From Tetraselmis striata (lineage: Eukaryota; Chlorophyta; Chlorodendrophyceae; Chlorodendrales; Chlorodendraceae), in assembly GCA_006384855.1 (NCBI GenBank), contig VCJN01002403.1, positions 62,001-126,000 on the forward strand: 64,000 bases of DNA. Direction: 5' to 3'. Both the position numbers and the translations under genes were made by a program. Each line of letters starts with the position of its first letter. Positions within the stretch are counted from its first letter, which is position 1. Of this stretch, positions 11,826 to 24,900 are shown piece by piece. The notes below the pieces were generated by a model. It searched no databases. It saw nothing but the letters and a program-made list of their open reading frames with translations, and was not told where the DNA came from.

Positions 11826-12345
11826 GTGTACTCATGTATGTGAAACGGTGGACCGCCCGACGACCGGACGACCCACCGCCAGGCCAACTGCCAGCCAACG
11901 CCCACAGCGGCGTGAAGAGCATGCTCCACGGGAGATCATCACTACAGCCATCATGGAGATCAACAAAACCTAGGAGTAACAGAAGGCCGCGGGCGGCGCC
12001 GCTCTCGATGCGCCGCGCGGCGGCAAGACCCAAGTCCCCGAGATCCGAACCGCCATCGCTGCGGAACAAATCGCATACACCAGACTTCCACTTGCTGCCC
12101 GCCCCATGCCAACTGCCGGCCAGCGCCCACAGAGGCGTAAAGAGCAGGCTCCACAGGAGACAATCTCAACAGCCAATATGAACACCCACAGACCCGAGGA
12201 GCACCAGGCGGCCGAGGTCGGCGCCACTATCGATGCGCCGCGCAGCGGCAGAGCCGAACCCCTCAAGACCCCAACAAATAACCATTGCCGCGATAAACTT
12301 CACATACACCCGCCTCCCACCTGCTGTCCGCAGCCATCTCCGCGT
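11826..12345. repeat. Degenerate tandem repeat, unit about 226-230 bp
   Basis: Landmarks recur at a fixed spacing. CAACTGCC.GCCA.CGCCCACAG occurs near 11886 and 12111. TCGATGCGCCGCGC.GCGGCA occurs near 12006 and 12232. CATACACC.....CCACYTGCTG occurs near 12073 and 12303. At least two full, diverged units are present, with a partial third. The plus-strand frames that run through it are Arg/Pro-rich and differ between units. Confidence 0.65.
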
Positions 12346-12372
12346 TTCGAGCCGCCAGTCCCGGTAGCCCCC

Positions 12373-12907
12373 AATCGATCTTCCCCTTGATACTGACTGT
12401 GCCACGCAAGTCGCCCCGCTATTCAGCAACCTGGCGACCCGCAACCGTGCGACGGGGGTCGACCTGCGCCGCATCCGTGTATTCCAGAACCCGATCCGTG
12501 CCCTCAGCCCCAAGCTCGGGGTATACACATCGACTCACGACGTCCAGGCGGTGACCCGACAAGCCCCTATACCGCCGGCTGCCGCCGCTCCAGAAGGGGT
12601 GAGCAGAGCCGGACTCGCCACTAACACGGGATCCGACGCGAAACTCCTCGCATCTAGTATCACGCACCTATATGAGCGGGAGAAGATCGCGACTGCTCAC
12701 CAACCGGCGATGCACCACGGCCAGCTCCCCCAAGAGCTCCAGCCACCACCTAATACCCAGCTACAAGCGGCCCACACCCCGCCGGTCACGGCAGCCCCTC
12801 AAGCCACGGAGATGGACAGCGACGCCTCGCCATCGGCAGTCGAGCAGCCGGCGACAAGCGTCGATCCAACCCCGCACCCCGAGCCGGCTCCACCGGCCGC
12901 AGCCTAA
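12373..12907 (+). CDS. Unassigned ORF, possible retroelement or host fragment
   Basis: The frame is open from a TAG at about 12369 to a TAA at 12905-12907. Its first third reads like real protein (VAPLFSNLATRNRATGVDLR, then RIRVFQNPIRALSPKLG) and the remainder is Ala/Pro/Gln-rich and low in complexity. A second Pro-rich frame overlaps it and runs to 13169. There is no ATG at the beginning, so if coding this is an internal exon or a 5'-truncated element. I do not recognise a domain. It could be an ORF1/gag-like part of a retroelement. Confidence 0.3.
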
Positions 12908-13169
12908 ACCCCCACCCCGACAAGAGAGGCCTCGGAGGCCACCAACCCCTCGAGCATACCTCCACAACCAACACACCAGCCCAGACGTCCCGCCTGGCCC
13001 AGCTCGCGGCAGAGGCTCATCGCCCCCGCCACCCCCCACGCCGGACGGCCCCCTTGCAGCCGCAGATGGGCCGTATGCGGATGCTCCGCAGGCAAGGCAC
13101 CCAAACCCCAAGCTGGACGCACGCCCGCGACTATCAGCGCCGCCACCCAAGAACTACGGAAGTTTTTAG

Positions 13170-15055
13170 CCGGCATGCCCGGAATGCGTTTTTCGAATTT
13201 ACCATCACTATTCCCCGCAAGTATTACAAAAAGTGTATCAAGCGGCATGGAAGGAGGAGGGGCGCGGGCGAAAAGGAGGAAGGCCGTAATCCGTAATCCT
13301 TAGGGTTCGCCCACAACGGTTGGATATAGCATGTCCTAAAAGCGACTTGGCTTGGGCAGTGGAGAGCAGCAAGTCAGCATGTTGTAAATCAATTTCAATT
13401 TCAGTTTCGGACTCCCGAGGGTGGGTGCTACTGCACGTGTTGAAACCTAAGGGCACGTATGTAGCGCACCACCTACTTTCACCCCCATCACTTTGCCGAT
13501 CCACATGACCCGCATACTGACCGCCATTGACCCCGCAACGCTGGCCGCAACTAGATATGGTCGCTGTCTGGCCCAGTGGGGCTTGTGTCGGTTGAGTTGA
13601 GTCACGCTGGCGGGTGAACTGCGCCGTGGCAGCACAAAATGTGTTGACAACAGGGCTTTTCTCGCTGGTCATAGGCACAAACACAGGTACAGGATACGGT
13701 ACCTGATAATACCTGATGGTGCAGATGCTGCTGCACTCGTACCGGTAATCATACCCCATACCGGGCCCATTCCGTATTATTAATTTACAATAAATACTCA
13801 TGTATATGTCCATCGCTGTTACTGCATGACGTGACATGACATCACTGCCTACTTTGCCGCCTGCTGCAGTAAATATCGATGTATGCATCCATAGTATACA
13901 TAGTCGCTACAGCATTTGTATTTATGCATAAGGAGCTACTACAGATATCTATCTTGTTTTTGATACATAGAATGTACTAGTGTGCACATATAAGAGACGC
14001 TACATTCTTAAATGTGTAACAATTTTTTTCGTCCCCGGGATACATGTGTATCCATATATCTTGATTTTGGATGACAGCCACCACCACGCAAGAGTGGCAG
14101 AATACCGGCAGGCTGCCGTATCGTGCATAGTATCATATTCGACCGCTACGGTCAGCCCGGTGTGCACCTGACATGCCTAACCCCCCGTTGACAATCACTG
14201 CTCTGGCACTCGGGCGCAGGGCGAGTACCGGTAGTTCGCCACATCCGCCGCGCCGGTCGGCATGCGAAGGTCAGCCTCCAGCACGGCGTGCTACGGGTAC
14301 CTGACCGGCGCTGTATGCGCGAGGCGCTAGTCGCGCGACGTCCGGGCGCCCGAGCGGCGACGGTCAACGGGAGTAGACAAGTCGGCGGCATACGGGTCTG
14401 ATCGCGGTGGTCGAATCTGCGGTTATGCACGATACGGGAGCCGGTGTGCTGTTGCTCTTGCGTGGTGGTGGGTTTGGTGGTGCTTCGACGGCACGGAGTA
14501 TAGCAGGGGATGCCAGTTGTTGGGGCGGCGGTGGAGGTACCACTATTCTAAGTACAGCGGAGTTCCGGCAGGTCTTTTGTGGCGGGAGATTTCTTCTCCC
14601 CGGCGGGTACCCATAGTCGCTACCGTACCTTGATTCCTGGTAGGAGCACCATGGTACGTCCTCTTGTACGGATTTCTACATACGGGACTGTTGACCGGGA
14701 CGATTACGTGATCAGCGGGTACTTTTCGTACCACGTCCTGATGTGATCTATCATCACATACGATACGATAGGATAGGAGGACGCAGTCCGCCTCGCTCGC
14801 ACAGCATAGCCACCTAATTATCGGAGCGATGATGGAGGTAGCAGGGACAGCTCGCCAGTACGGGTGCTGGGCGACCGACGAATGTAGCACATATCAGTCG
14901 TCGCGACGCGCCGTCCGCCAAGCGGCAAGCCAACCTCTCACACCTGCTTTTGCTTCATGAGTAATTCTGTAGCATTCCTGAACAGGCCCTGCGAAAACAA
15001 AGTCGAGCTGCGTGTCGCAGTCCCGTAAGGTTATTTGCGGCAGCCTTCTGCAGAC
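13170..15055. other. No supported gene
   Basis: This stretch contains short unrelated frames and scattered TAGTCGCTA motifs (13901, 14614) but no domain-bearing ORF, RNA gene or clear transposon end. The promoter of the gene starting at 15056 should lie at its right edge. No TATA box is obvious there. Confidence 0.4.
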
Positions 15056-18000
15056 ATGGCACGGCGCGGCGAGCACGAATCAGCAGCGGACTGCAGTCGC
15101 CGTCCGGTGCCGCTCCGGCGACTGTGGGACGTGCTGCGTCGCTTGTGGCTGCTCCCGGAGACCCGTGCCATCCTCGCGGGAAATGCGCTGTGCCTGGCGA
15201 TCAACGTGGGGGAGTTGTGTCTGGCAGCGGCGCGTCCCTGCGTCATGTCCAGCAATCTGTACGCGGAGGCCTGCGGCAACAGCATGGCCGTCCTGCAAGC
15301 TATCGCCGCCGTCAAGGTGGCCCTCATGATAGTCGTCGTAAACCACATCTGCAGCCCGCGCCTCGCAGCCGCCTGCAGCTGGCAGCTGGGCTTTATACCC
15401 CCGGCAGGCGAGATCGGCCTGGCGCGCATGCGGGGCTGGGCAGCGGCCTCCTCTAAGGAGGTATTCGACGAGGTGGTCCGGGTGCGTCGCCGCTGGGAAG
15501 GCACACGAGCATTGATGCATTACTTGCACCAGGGGTAACCAGGGCATTAATCCTGCTTGCACCAGGGACCTGACGAGGATTACCGCCTCCTGTACGGCTG
15601 TACTAGATACGCCCGCCACTACCCGGTCGCCGTAGTAGTACGTACGGGCATAGTCGCGGTTTTAATCCTTATCAAATCGTTATTTCCGACAATTAGTCGC
15701 TATTCGATACATATTTATGTATGTACAGATTAGAATCTTACTTGAATTAGAATCTTCCTACACAAACAGGGCGAGAGGGTGCTCACCGATCAAGGATTAC
15801 GCCATGGGCGCGTACTAGTGTGCCGGTGTGAAGTACGAAAAGGCCAGTAACATATCCACCGCTAAAAGCGATGCTCGTACCAAAAGATCAACACGGGCAG
15901 CCGACTGGAATAAAAGCGGCACGCATCCCGCCGGGTATAGGTAGCCTAGCCGCTCCCTGGAGCAATAGGGCACGCCGCGAGGTTTTTTCCCCCCGGCCCT
16001 GGGACAGGACTCGCAGCAACAGCAACAGGTCTACATTTGCCACTAATTGTGTCTCGCATATTCATGTTTTGACACCTGGTGCACCTGCGCGCCGCCGCCA
16101 GCACAGGTGACGCGAGAGAGCCAGTTGCAGCTCATCGTCTTCCTCGCTCTGGCCGTTGCCGCACCCTCCGCGTCCTTCATCGCTGCCGATCTCGCCGCAG
16201 CGCGCAGCCCCGAGTACAGGGCGTACTTTGAGCGGGTGTGCCCCGACTGCTGGGAGGCGGCCGACCGCTGGCCGGAGCGCTTCGCCTGGAGGTGGCGAGA
16301 GACGGGCGCCATCGTGGTGGCCAGCATGGCGCCCTACCTGAGTAGCCTCCTGCTCATCCTCCGGCTGGAGATGTGGAGCCCCGTATTCATGGACGCGGTG
16401 AAGCACCTCGACGTGCGGTGGCTCAAGAGGTGAGGGACTTTGCCTGTCGGCGCTGTTTCTGGATCGTCGTAGTTCGCGCGCAACTCCCAGCCGGCCCGTG
16501 CTTCCAAGTCCGTCGTCTTCCAGCCCGCGCTTCGCCGCACAATTTGGATTGTCGTGGCATCATGCGCGCAAAATTGTAGCTAATCCGGATGAACACAATT
16601 GGGGTATTCTGGCCAGGGCTTGAGGGCTCTCATGTGCGCTGCAAATACCGTACCAATAGCGCTGGGAATATGAAAATACTTGTGTGGTCGTACTCGCAGA
16701 TCGCTGTGGTCCCACTGGCTGCAGCTGGCAGTGTCCCTGCCTACAGTCTACGTATTCGCCATCGGCATCAAGCTGAAGCTGCTGACGGCCACGCGGGCAG
16801 ACATGGTTGGCTTCACGTACGCCGCCATCACCGTAATCGCAGGGGGCCTCCTCATTATCGCCTGGAGCTCGGGGCTTGACGTCGCGCTGCTGCGGTGGCT
16901 AGCTTGCCGGGTGACGCCTGCGAGGGTGGTTCCGTCGGTGGAGTCGCTGGAGCTATACAGCGCCGCACCGTCCTATCCGCACAGCGAGGCTGGTTCGCTT
17001 TCTTCCGTGGAACACCGCAAACTGTTGACGCGAATCCGACTCCAGCGCACCTCCAAGGCCGGCTTCAAGCAGCGCCAGCTGCAGCTGCTGATCAACATGA
17101 TCCTGCTGCTGCTGGGCACGCCGTTTGCGTCGTGGGTGACAGTGGGGGTGGTGTGGGTGTGCCGCCTGGTGGCCATCGCCCTGGTGCTGCTCACCATGGA
17201 CACACCCTGCACAGTCGAGCAGCTTCGCGAGGCGGAGCCCGGCTTTGGTGTGGTGGTGGACGCAGGTCACCTGCGCGCGGCGCTGCAGGCGCACCTATCG
17301 GGTGCCGCCTACACCGGGCCACTACTCAAGACGCGCGGCTCCTACAACATCATGGACGACACGCTCACCATCAGCTACCGCTGGCAGGCCGAGGAGGTGG
17401 AGATCTGCCCGGGGCTGCGCCTCAACATGTCACGCTGGCAGCTGTCGGAAGTAGAGCAAGCCCTTGGCGCCAGTGGCTGCATGTATGTGTGGATCGATCG
17501 CATCGCGCTGCCACAGGACGAGAGCCCCCTGCAGCGCACGCTGCTGGCGAGGTGAGCCGACCTGGTATTTGACTCACGTATATACCTTTTTTATAACTCC
17601 GCGTGAAGAGAGGAATTCCCTATGTTGATGGGAAACATCACCGAAAAGTGTACAGATATTGCGGGGTGTAATGTTGCGGATCAAGTCAGGAATTTCGACC
17701 CGCATACCCAACTTTATCTATGGTGTTTTCCTGCCTGCCATTGCTGTTGCCATCTGGATGCTGCCGCCCTTGGGCTGAAGTGTATTTTGCCCCCCCCCCC
17801 CCCCCCCCCCCCCCGGCGTGCGCAGGATGATGGCGGTGTATGGCTCCAGCCGCAAGACGCTGGCCCTGAGGAGCCTGGAGCCAGACAGCAGCCGGTATCA
17901 TCAGCGCGCCTGGTGAGCTGAGAATCCCTGCGGTTTCATGGGGGGAGGGGGGGGGGGGGGGGCAACCGCACTGACGCAGTACACACATCATGTCCGCCCT

Positions 18001-20164
18001 CATGTGGCCTATTGTATTAATATGCAATACATTCGGACGCTGGCCTGAAAGGTCGATTTCTAGAGTGAATTAGGCTTTGCTGATTCGTAATACGCCAACG
18101 TACAATTTCTTTGGATCCGCGGCTGTGAGACCATACGGAATTGTTTGCAGCATCTGAGAGTCATCGGTAGATTGGTGCGGTGCTCGTGCAGTATCTGTAT
18201 TATTCTGATGTTTATATGTATGTGCATCATCCGGCTGACAGCCACTGCTGAGTAAGCACATTATTACACGCATAGCCACTTTCACATGTGGGATATTGCG
18301 AGGATATAGCACGCGAGCATCTGGCCCACACATACCGACTGCTTTGTTGAGTGAAAGATTAGCTTCGCTGCATTACCGAACAAATGAATTCAGTTTGCAG
18401 GATCCCAAAAAATAATGAACTCGTGTATTCAGAGTTCATCCAGCAGCATTGGAACATCCATGCAGATTTGCGATGTTTGCGGATAATATATATGTTTATG
18501 TTTATGTCTATTTTTTTTTTGATATATATATGAGATATATATTAGATATATTTGATATATATTATATATATATATTCATTTATAACATACATTTATTTGA
18601 TATCTATATTTATTATCTCCCTCTTTCATCCCTTTACGAGGGGTCAGTGTAACGATTAACCGTACCATTCAACTGTGGTACATTTAACGCGCTGGTCACA
18701 AAAAAGTGAATTGTTTTGCACCGTCCAATTGGAGATTCCGTGGTATTCGTGGTGTATTCTCAAGGTACTTTTTCAGGCAAACTTGTTATTCCATCTTTCT
18801 GCGCGCGGTTTCGAGGGGGGGGGGGGGGGTCAAAAACCTCAACACATTGCAAGCGAAGCGCGCGGTTGTTTTGGTCACCGGCATATTTTCATTTTTTCGC
18901 GTCAGTTGCGGCGATGACATGAAGTGCGCCATCACAATCCGACCCGCTGACTGGGCCCCCTGTTGTGCGGCGTGTGTAAGGACGCTGCAAGAGCTGTGCA
19001 ATGCCCGGGAGGTGGAGATTGTCACGGAGCCGGTGGGCGAGGACGGGGCAGAGAGCGGCCTCCTGGCGATCAACCACGAGGAGGACACGGTGTTCCGCGA
19101 GGCGCGGGAGTGGCACCAGGGCCGCGCACACAGCTGCCGCCCCTTCTGGCTCTACGGCCTCTCCCAGGCGCAGGTGTCCGCGTCCGCCGCGCGCTACGAC
19201 AGCATCTCCAAGCAGGTGGTATGCAAGTTCACCGCGGACAAGGTCCGCGCTCTCTACCCACTCATCTTCAACACGCCGTGCGAGGACGAGGCGGAGATGC
19301 TGGCGCTGGTGGTGGGTGTCGCGGCGGCGTCCCGCAGGGACATCAGCGCCGAGGAGGCGCCGCCGCCTCGGCCACCCGACTTTCTCCGGGAGCTGCCGAA
19401 GGACCTGCTGGAGGCCATGCCCCCCGAGGCGCAGGCCTTCGTGCTGATGCTCAGGTACGAACTTTTCAATTTCAAACTACTCAAGTTGTAAATTTTGTTT
19501 CTCATATCATTGATTATTACGTTATATCCAGTGATGGCTGCATCGCACCTGCGAACTACTGTGTGTGACGTTAAAATCAAGAATGTATGACGAATTTATC
19601 AGGCTTAAATAGGAACCCCAACAGCAGGCATCCGCCATGTACCCAGGTACTCGATATTCTACCCGACGAAAATACGAGCCTCGTAGTACCTCATAAAGAT
19701 TACAGTCGGTGATTCCTCTTCGAGTTGGTATACTACGCATCATCATCCTTATGCAAGCCTTGTAGTTCCTTGCCGGGTAGTACAATATCAAGTTGATAGG
19801 TTCCCAGCATTGTGTGACTATTATCTCTAATCAAAACACGTTCTCCGTCTTGCCGGTGATCTCACGGGAAGTAGTGAAATATTTGGTATCTAATGCACGA
19901 GGTACTCGCTGCATGAACAGAAACCGCCCAAACATGTGCTCGCACACAGACAGATGGACGGATGCACGGACGGACACTTGCCCACACCCAAAGAGAATAG
20001 TAGTTCAGACTCGAATATCGATTATTGTGAATTATTAATATTTTCTGCTCATTTTCAAATCATGTTATTTTCATGTTTCTGTGTGTTCATGTCAGTGTTA
20101 TTTCGTTAAGGATAATTTGTGTTTATGATTCAGGTCAAAGAGCGTCCGGGAGCGTCTCAGGTAG
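15056..20164 (+). CDS. Multi-pass membrane protein with C-terminal HET/TIR-like domain
   Basis: Six exons are proposed: 15056-15481, 16107-16429, 16700-17551, 17826-17912, 18981-19454 and 20134-20164. All are GT-AG and phase-consistent, giving about 730 residues. Eight hydrophobic segments lie near residues 38-58, 78-98, 149-172, 208-229, 256-274, 285-305, 374-392 and 394-416. Residues 470-575 carry a heterokaryon-incompatibility-like pattern: LTISYRW, then MYVWIDRIALPQDES, then RMMAVYGSS, then RYHQRAWTLQELCN. That last motif is formed only by joining exons 4 and 5, which supports the model. HET domains belong to the TIR-like fold and act in self/non-self or cell-death responses in fungi. The role in this organism is inferred. 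The first donor (15481 or 15472) and the last exon are tentative. Confidence 0.7.
18449..18640. repeat. AT-rich (TA)n tract inside an intron
   Basis: This is a run of ATATAT/GATATA/TTTAT simple sequence in the large intron 4 of the HET-like gene. It stands out because the surrounding DNA has no comparable AT tract. Confidence 0.8.
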
Positions 20165-21933
20165 AGCGACCCCACGGACCTCATCCCCGCCCACGGCTGC
20201 CTGCAAGGGGACCTCGACTTGGACGCTTGCCGCTCCTCGTCGATGCCAACCTTTTCCCTCGCGGAGCGCACTCCAGTAGTCGAGATCCAGCCGCCAGGGC
20301 TAGTGGGGCAACCTGACCACTGACTGGACCAAGGCCATCCCTGGACGAGCACAGATGGCCGCTGGATGCGGGATGATATACCGTGCCATCATGCTATGTA
20401 GTTATATTCGCCAGCGCGGCGGCAATTGGCGGCCATGCAGCGATTCCCGCTGGCGCACGAGATGCTGCGAGATTGCAGCAAGCACAGCGAGTTTTCCGCA
20501 AGTCCGGTTACGTTGCATGTGGGCTGTGCCTTCTGCACCTTGTGCTGAAATTAGCAGGCACCACCTCCCAGCGCTTTGATTGTCAGCGGTTACAGCCGGG
20601 TAAATAAGATTACGCTGCAATAAGATGAGGGAAAATTGCAAGACACGGAAAATTGTCACACCGCCCGCCCGCCTGTTTAGCAATTGTCCAAGCGCGGCAA
20701 AATCAGGAACGCCCTGTTTTGTAATTTGTCATTGCGCCCCGTTTTGCAAAAGCAGGGTCTGATCCTGTTCTGCTTATAAAGTCAGAATTGTACCTTGTTT
20801 TGCAATTTTCCCTAAAATGATTGACTCCAGCATTATTGCTTCGACCACTGCCGCAAGAGCATTATTATCAATGTCGCATGTATAGCTTCACGGACTCTGC
20901 GACAACACACAGCAGGCGCGAAACGATTTGATAATATCAAATAGAGCGGCGGCACGGTGCAACTGCTGTTCGGCGGGCTTGATGACGTTGGCTGTGGGAG
21001 TAGCGCAGCGAATGTATGCACTACGCTATCCAGCGGGCGGTCACTACCCAACATTTTGCGGCTGCTTGCTTGCTTTGTTGCTGCGTTCGGGACTGTAAGC
21101 CCTGCTATGCACGCCAAGACCCTTAACTGCACATACAAGAACTTCAAAAACAAGAAATGTAAAACAACATTACCCACACCGTCAAAAACATTAAACCATC
21201 CGCCTAATTGCCTGCAGGCGAGTTCGGGTGCCGACACACCTGTAAGGACATTAAGAACAAAGCCTCAAACCAGGCAGCTTACATGCAACCTGTCAGCATT
21301 CGCTGTAGGTCCGGTATAGTTTTCTCGGCTACATGTGACATCTGACAGACAGGGCAGGTTCTTATTCAATCAGCTATTCACAGTATTCTGATGTTCTTGT
21401 TGCCGCGTCGGCACAACCGGTGATATGGTCGCTGAGAGACACTAGCGGTGCACAATATTGTTATTGCATGCCCTTCACTGTGTACAACTACGGGCCGGGG
21501 CGTGTCAAACATGCTGTCCAAGGCTTATGATTAGTCCCCTATCATCATCTGCACCCCAATTTCGGTGCCCGCCAGCAGGGCAACCCATTGTGTCGCTATG
21601 CCCCACCATGTGCACAGTCTGTGAGACGCGCTGTGAGTATCGCTGTAGTGAGGCGCATCAGGTCACTCACCTGTCCACAAATCTAGCAGAGTACATGCTG
21701 AGGCTCATGGGTAGGTGCTGGACACTAGTGGCCGCCATATAATCTAAAGTAACTTAGTGCTACTACAGTACTCCGAGTAAGGCGATTCTACGATTGCGCA
21801 CTAGATCGCTGCTGCTGCTGCTGATCATGATGACGACGATGAGCAGCGCAGCGAGCAGATGCCACACACCTTGCCAAAAAGATTTTGTTTAACGTCGGCA
21901 CGTTATACAGGGCGCGGCTTCGGCTTGAAGGTC
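20165..21933. other. No supported gene; 3' flank of HET-like gene and of the Cys-repeat gene
   Basis: The two flanking genes converge here. Right after the proposed TAG stop at 20162-20164 the same frame stays open for about 50 codons to a TGA near 20320 and reads like protein (DLDLDACRSSSMPTFSLAER). The true 3' end of the HET-like gene may therefore differ. The rest is moderately AT-rich and shows no domain-bearing ORF. Confidence 0.4.
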
Positions 21934-24900
21934 CTACGCCGTGGGAGCGTTGGGGCGCTGCCGCTTGATGACCATGTTGACCGCATCCGCCGGGCGCGCG
22001 GGGCACAGCTCGCACCACTGCGCCGCGTGGCGCGGCTGCCCCGGAAGCGCGTAACTGGCCTTCTGGCGCCCGCAGGCGCAGGTGGGGATGGCGCGCAGGT
22101 TGACGGCGTCCGGGGGCTTGTCGGGGCAGTTGACGCACCAGAGCGCCTTGCCGTCGCCGTCCGGCCGGCCCAGGCTGGGCACCGTGCGGCCGCAGGCGCA
22201 CTTGCGGTTGACGACGTCCACCGCGGCGGCGGCGCGCGCGGGGCAGCGCGCGCACCAGCGCGCGCCTCCGTAACCGCTGCCCGGCAGCCCGAACGTTGGC
22301 CGCCCGCGGCCGCACTCACAGCGGCGGTTGACGACGTCCACCGCGTCGGCGGGCTTCCCGGGACAGCGAGTGCACCACACCGCGCAGCGCTTGGGGTCGC
22401 CCCTCAGCGCAAACCTGCCGGCGGCAAACAACAGCGGGGCAGCGGCACATTTTCCGTCCCCACTTCAGTTTCTACAGCTTGCTGGGCCTCATCGTAAACG
22501 ACAACACTGCTATTCTGGCTTGGAATAGCCGGTAATCATCGAGTAATTAATTTGAAATGACCCTGAAATGACATGACATTCTTTACAGTGCATTTAATGA
22601 TATTGCCTTAAGACTAAACAGCTTTATATTACGGTGGAAATGCGGCAATTAGAAGAGAATTAAGTAAAATTTATATTATTCCATCATCAGGGCTTTAACA
22701 AATGCGCACTACAAATAGAAGTATAAACACCAACTATGAAAGGTTGCCAGCAAAAGAGAGACATAACCAAGATCGAGCAGGAGGCCAGGGAGCCAAGAAC
22801 CAAGGAGGAGCCAAGGGAACCACGAAGTCGCCAAGCTGCCACAAACCAAAGGGACCACCGCCCCGGGGTAGGCTATTAGCCGCGGCGAGGACGCTTGCAG
22901 CCAATGACCCGGGTCATAGCAACACATGCCGACGAGCGACGCGACGCGAATTAAGTAAAAATGTCGATGATGTGGCTTTTCTTGAAAAAAAAGTGAGAGA
23001 TACATCTTTAGCTCGTAGTCGTATTGCGAATTGATTTCCGAATTCCGATAATAGTATCGGCAGCATTGTTTGAGTTTGTATTGCCCATTTATTCAGGAAA
23101 GTTCACGAGTACTGTTGAAAATTATCCATGAATGCGTACCGATGCACCCGGGTAATACCATCAGCCGATCACCCGGGTCAAAAAACACTTCAGGCGCAGG
23201 AGCACCATCACGTGCCGCGCGCGCCGCCGCGACCCCGCCAAGAACGTTTTTTACTCCGCCCACGGGACAGGACTGGCAGTGAGACCCTTGCAGCGTCTCT
23301 ACGACGGCCGGGGGAGCAATACAGTCACGGAAAGCCTTGGGTAGGCGACGCTCAGTCATCAAGCAAATAAATATTGACGTTGTCTGGGCATGCTGCGCCA
23401 TGTTGATAGTTTATATTTGTACGATGCACATCGCGAACGCTCCGAGGAAATCGAAACTACTCGATGCCGCTAAACACTCCTTTTCAACGACCAGCAAGCC
23501 CAACTAAATAATTGTGTGGTGTAACGTTGGTGTTACAATTACTTGTGTTTCTGACCCCGGGATGGTGTCGATTGCCTCCACACGAACGCGATCACCGCAT
23601 TCATAGAACTCACTCCGAGTCCGCTCCAGACTGGGACGAGATGGCTGCGGCTGGTGGGAAACAGCGGGCCCTCGCACCTGGGGGCCACGCTCAGCCCGCA
23701 CTCGCAGCGCTTGGTCTTCACGTCCACGGCGTCCTCCGTCTTCCCGGGGCAGCGCAGGCACCAGAGCGCCTCCGCGGAGCCGGGCGGCCCGAAGCGCGGC
23801 TTGACGCTGGCGCCGCACTCGCAGCGCTTGGAGACCACGTTGATGGCGGCTGGGTCCTTGTCGGGGCACTGCAATACATCGGACAGGAAAAAACAGGATG
23901 GAAAGCGGGGGGGGGGGGGGGGGGGGGGGGGGGGGATTTAGTGGACATCAGGCACATCTTGGGAACTAATTCAATGGTGTCTAATTCAAGGGTTATTGAG
24001 CAGCAGGCAAGGGCGGTCACGGGTCATGGGTCACAGGTCATGCATGGGTGGCACTGGAGGGGAGACAGCTGCACCTGCAACTGGTAATCATTCCGAGGTC
24101 GCCAATTTGGTTCGTCGGGGGTCAATATCGGGTAATAAGTACCCCCCCCCCCCCCCCCCCCCCCAATTCCCAAAACATGGCAATAAACCTCGACTATCAG
24201 TGACTTCGGGGTAAGCAGTAATCACTTGAGGGCTCCAAACACTTGAAATCTCTGTTTGCGCTAAGTGTATGGAGTCCCCTTGAAATCCAGTGGGTCACCA
24301 TTTAATACCCAGAATCCGTTTGCCGGCTAATAAATAAGTGTCATTACTCCTCACCCTCTTATATCGACATCGCCGACGACACCACCAGGCATAAAACGCG
24401 GGAGGGGGGGGGGGGGTGCTGACACCGACCTGCGCACACCAGCGCGCGCCCGTGCGCGGGTCCCCTGGCAGGCCAAACGAGGGGCCTGCCCGGCCGCACT
24501 CGCAGCGCTTGGCGAGGAGGTCCACCGCGGCGACGGCCTTTGTGGGGCAGTGCACGCACCAGCGCGGCGACTGGCCGGGCATGCCGTATGAAGGCCGGCG
24601 CTTGCCGCACTCGCAGCGCTTGTTGACGACGTCCGTGGCGCCGGGCTGCTTGTCGGGGCAACGCGCGCACCAGCGCGCCTTGCCGTCATCGGGCAGGCCC
24701 AGCCGCGGCTGGCTCACGCCGCACTCGCAGCGCTTGGACCGCACGTTCTCCGCGGCGGGGGGCTTGGTGGGGCACTGCGCGCACCACCGCGCCACGCTGC
24801 TGCCGGGTTCCCCAAAGGTGGGGATCTTGCCGCACTCGCACTTCTTGCGCTGCCGGGCCAGTCCGCCGACCGGGGACACGCATACCGCCACCGAGTCAGA

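Noticed and set aside
16895-17572. Plus-strand 225-residue ORF overlapping the HET-like gene
   Set aside because: Out-of-frame shadow. The 16700-17551 frame has the membrane segments and phase-consistent splice sites.
20833-21237. Minus-strand ORF with a hydrophobic stretch (134 aa)
   Set aside because: No domain, no splice partner and no coding-like composition outside one hydrophobic patch.
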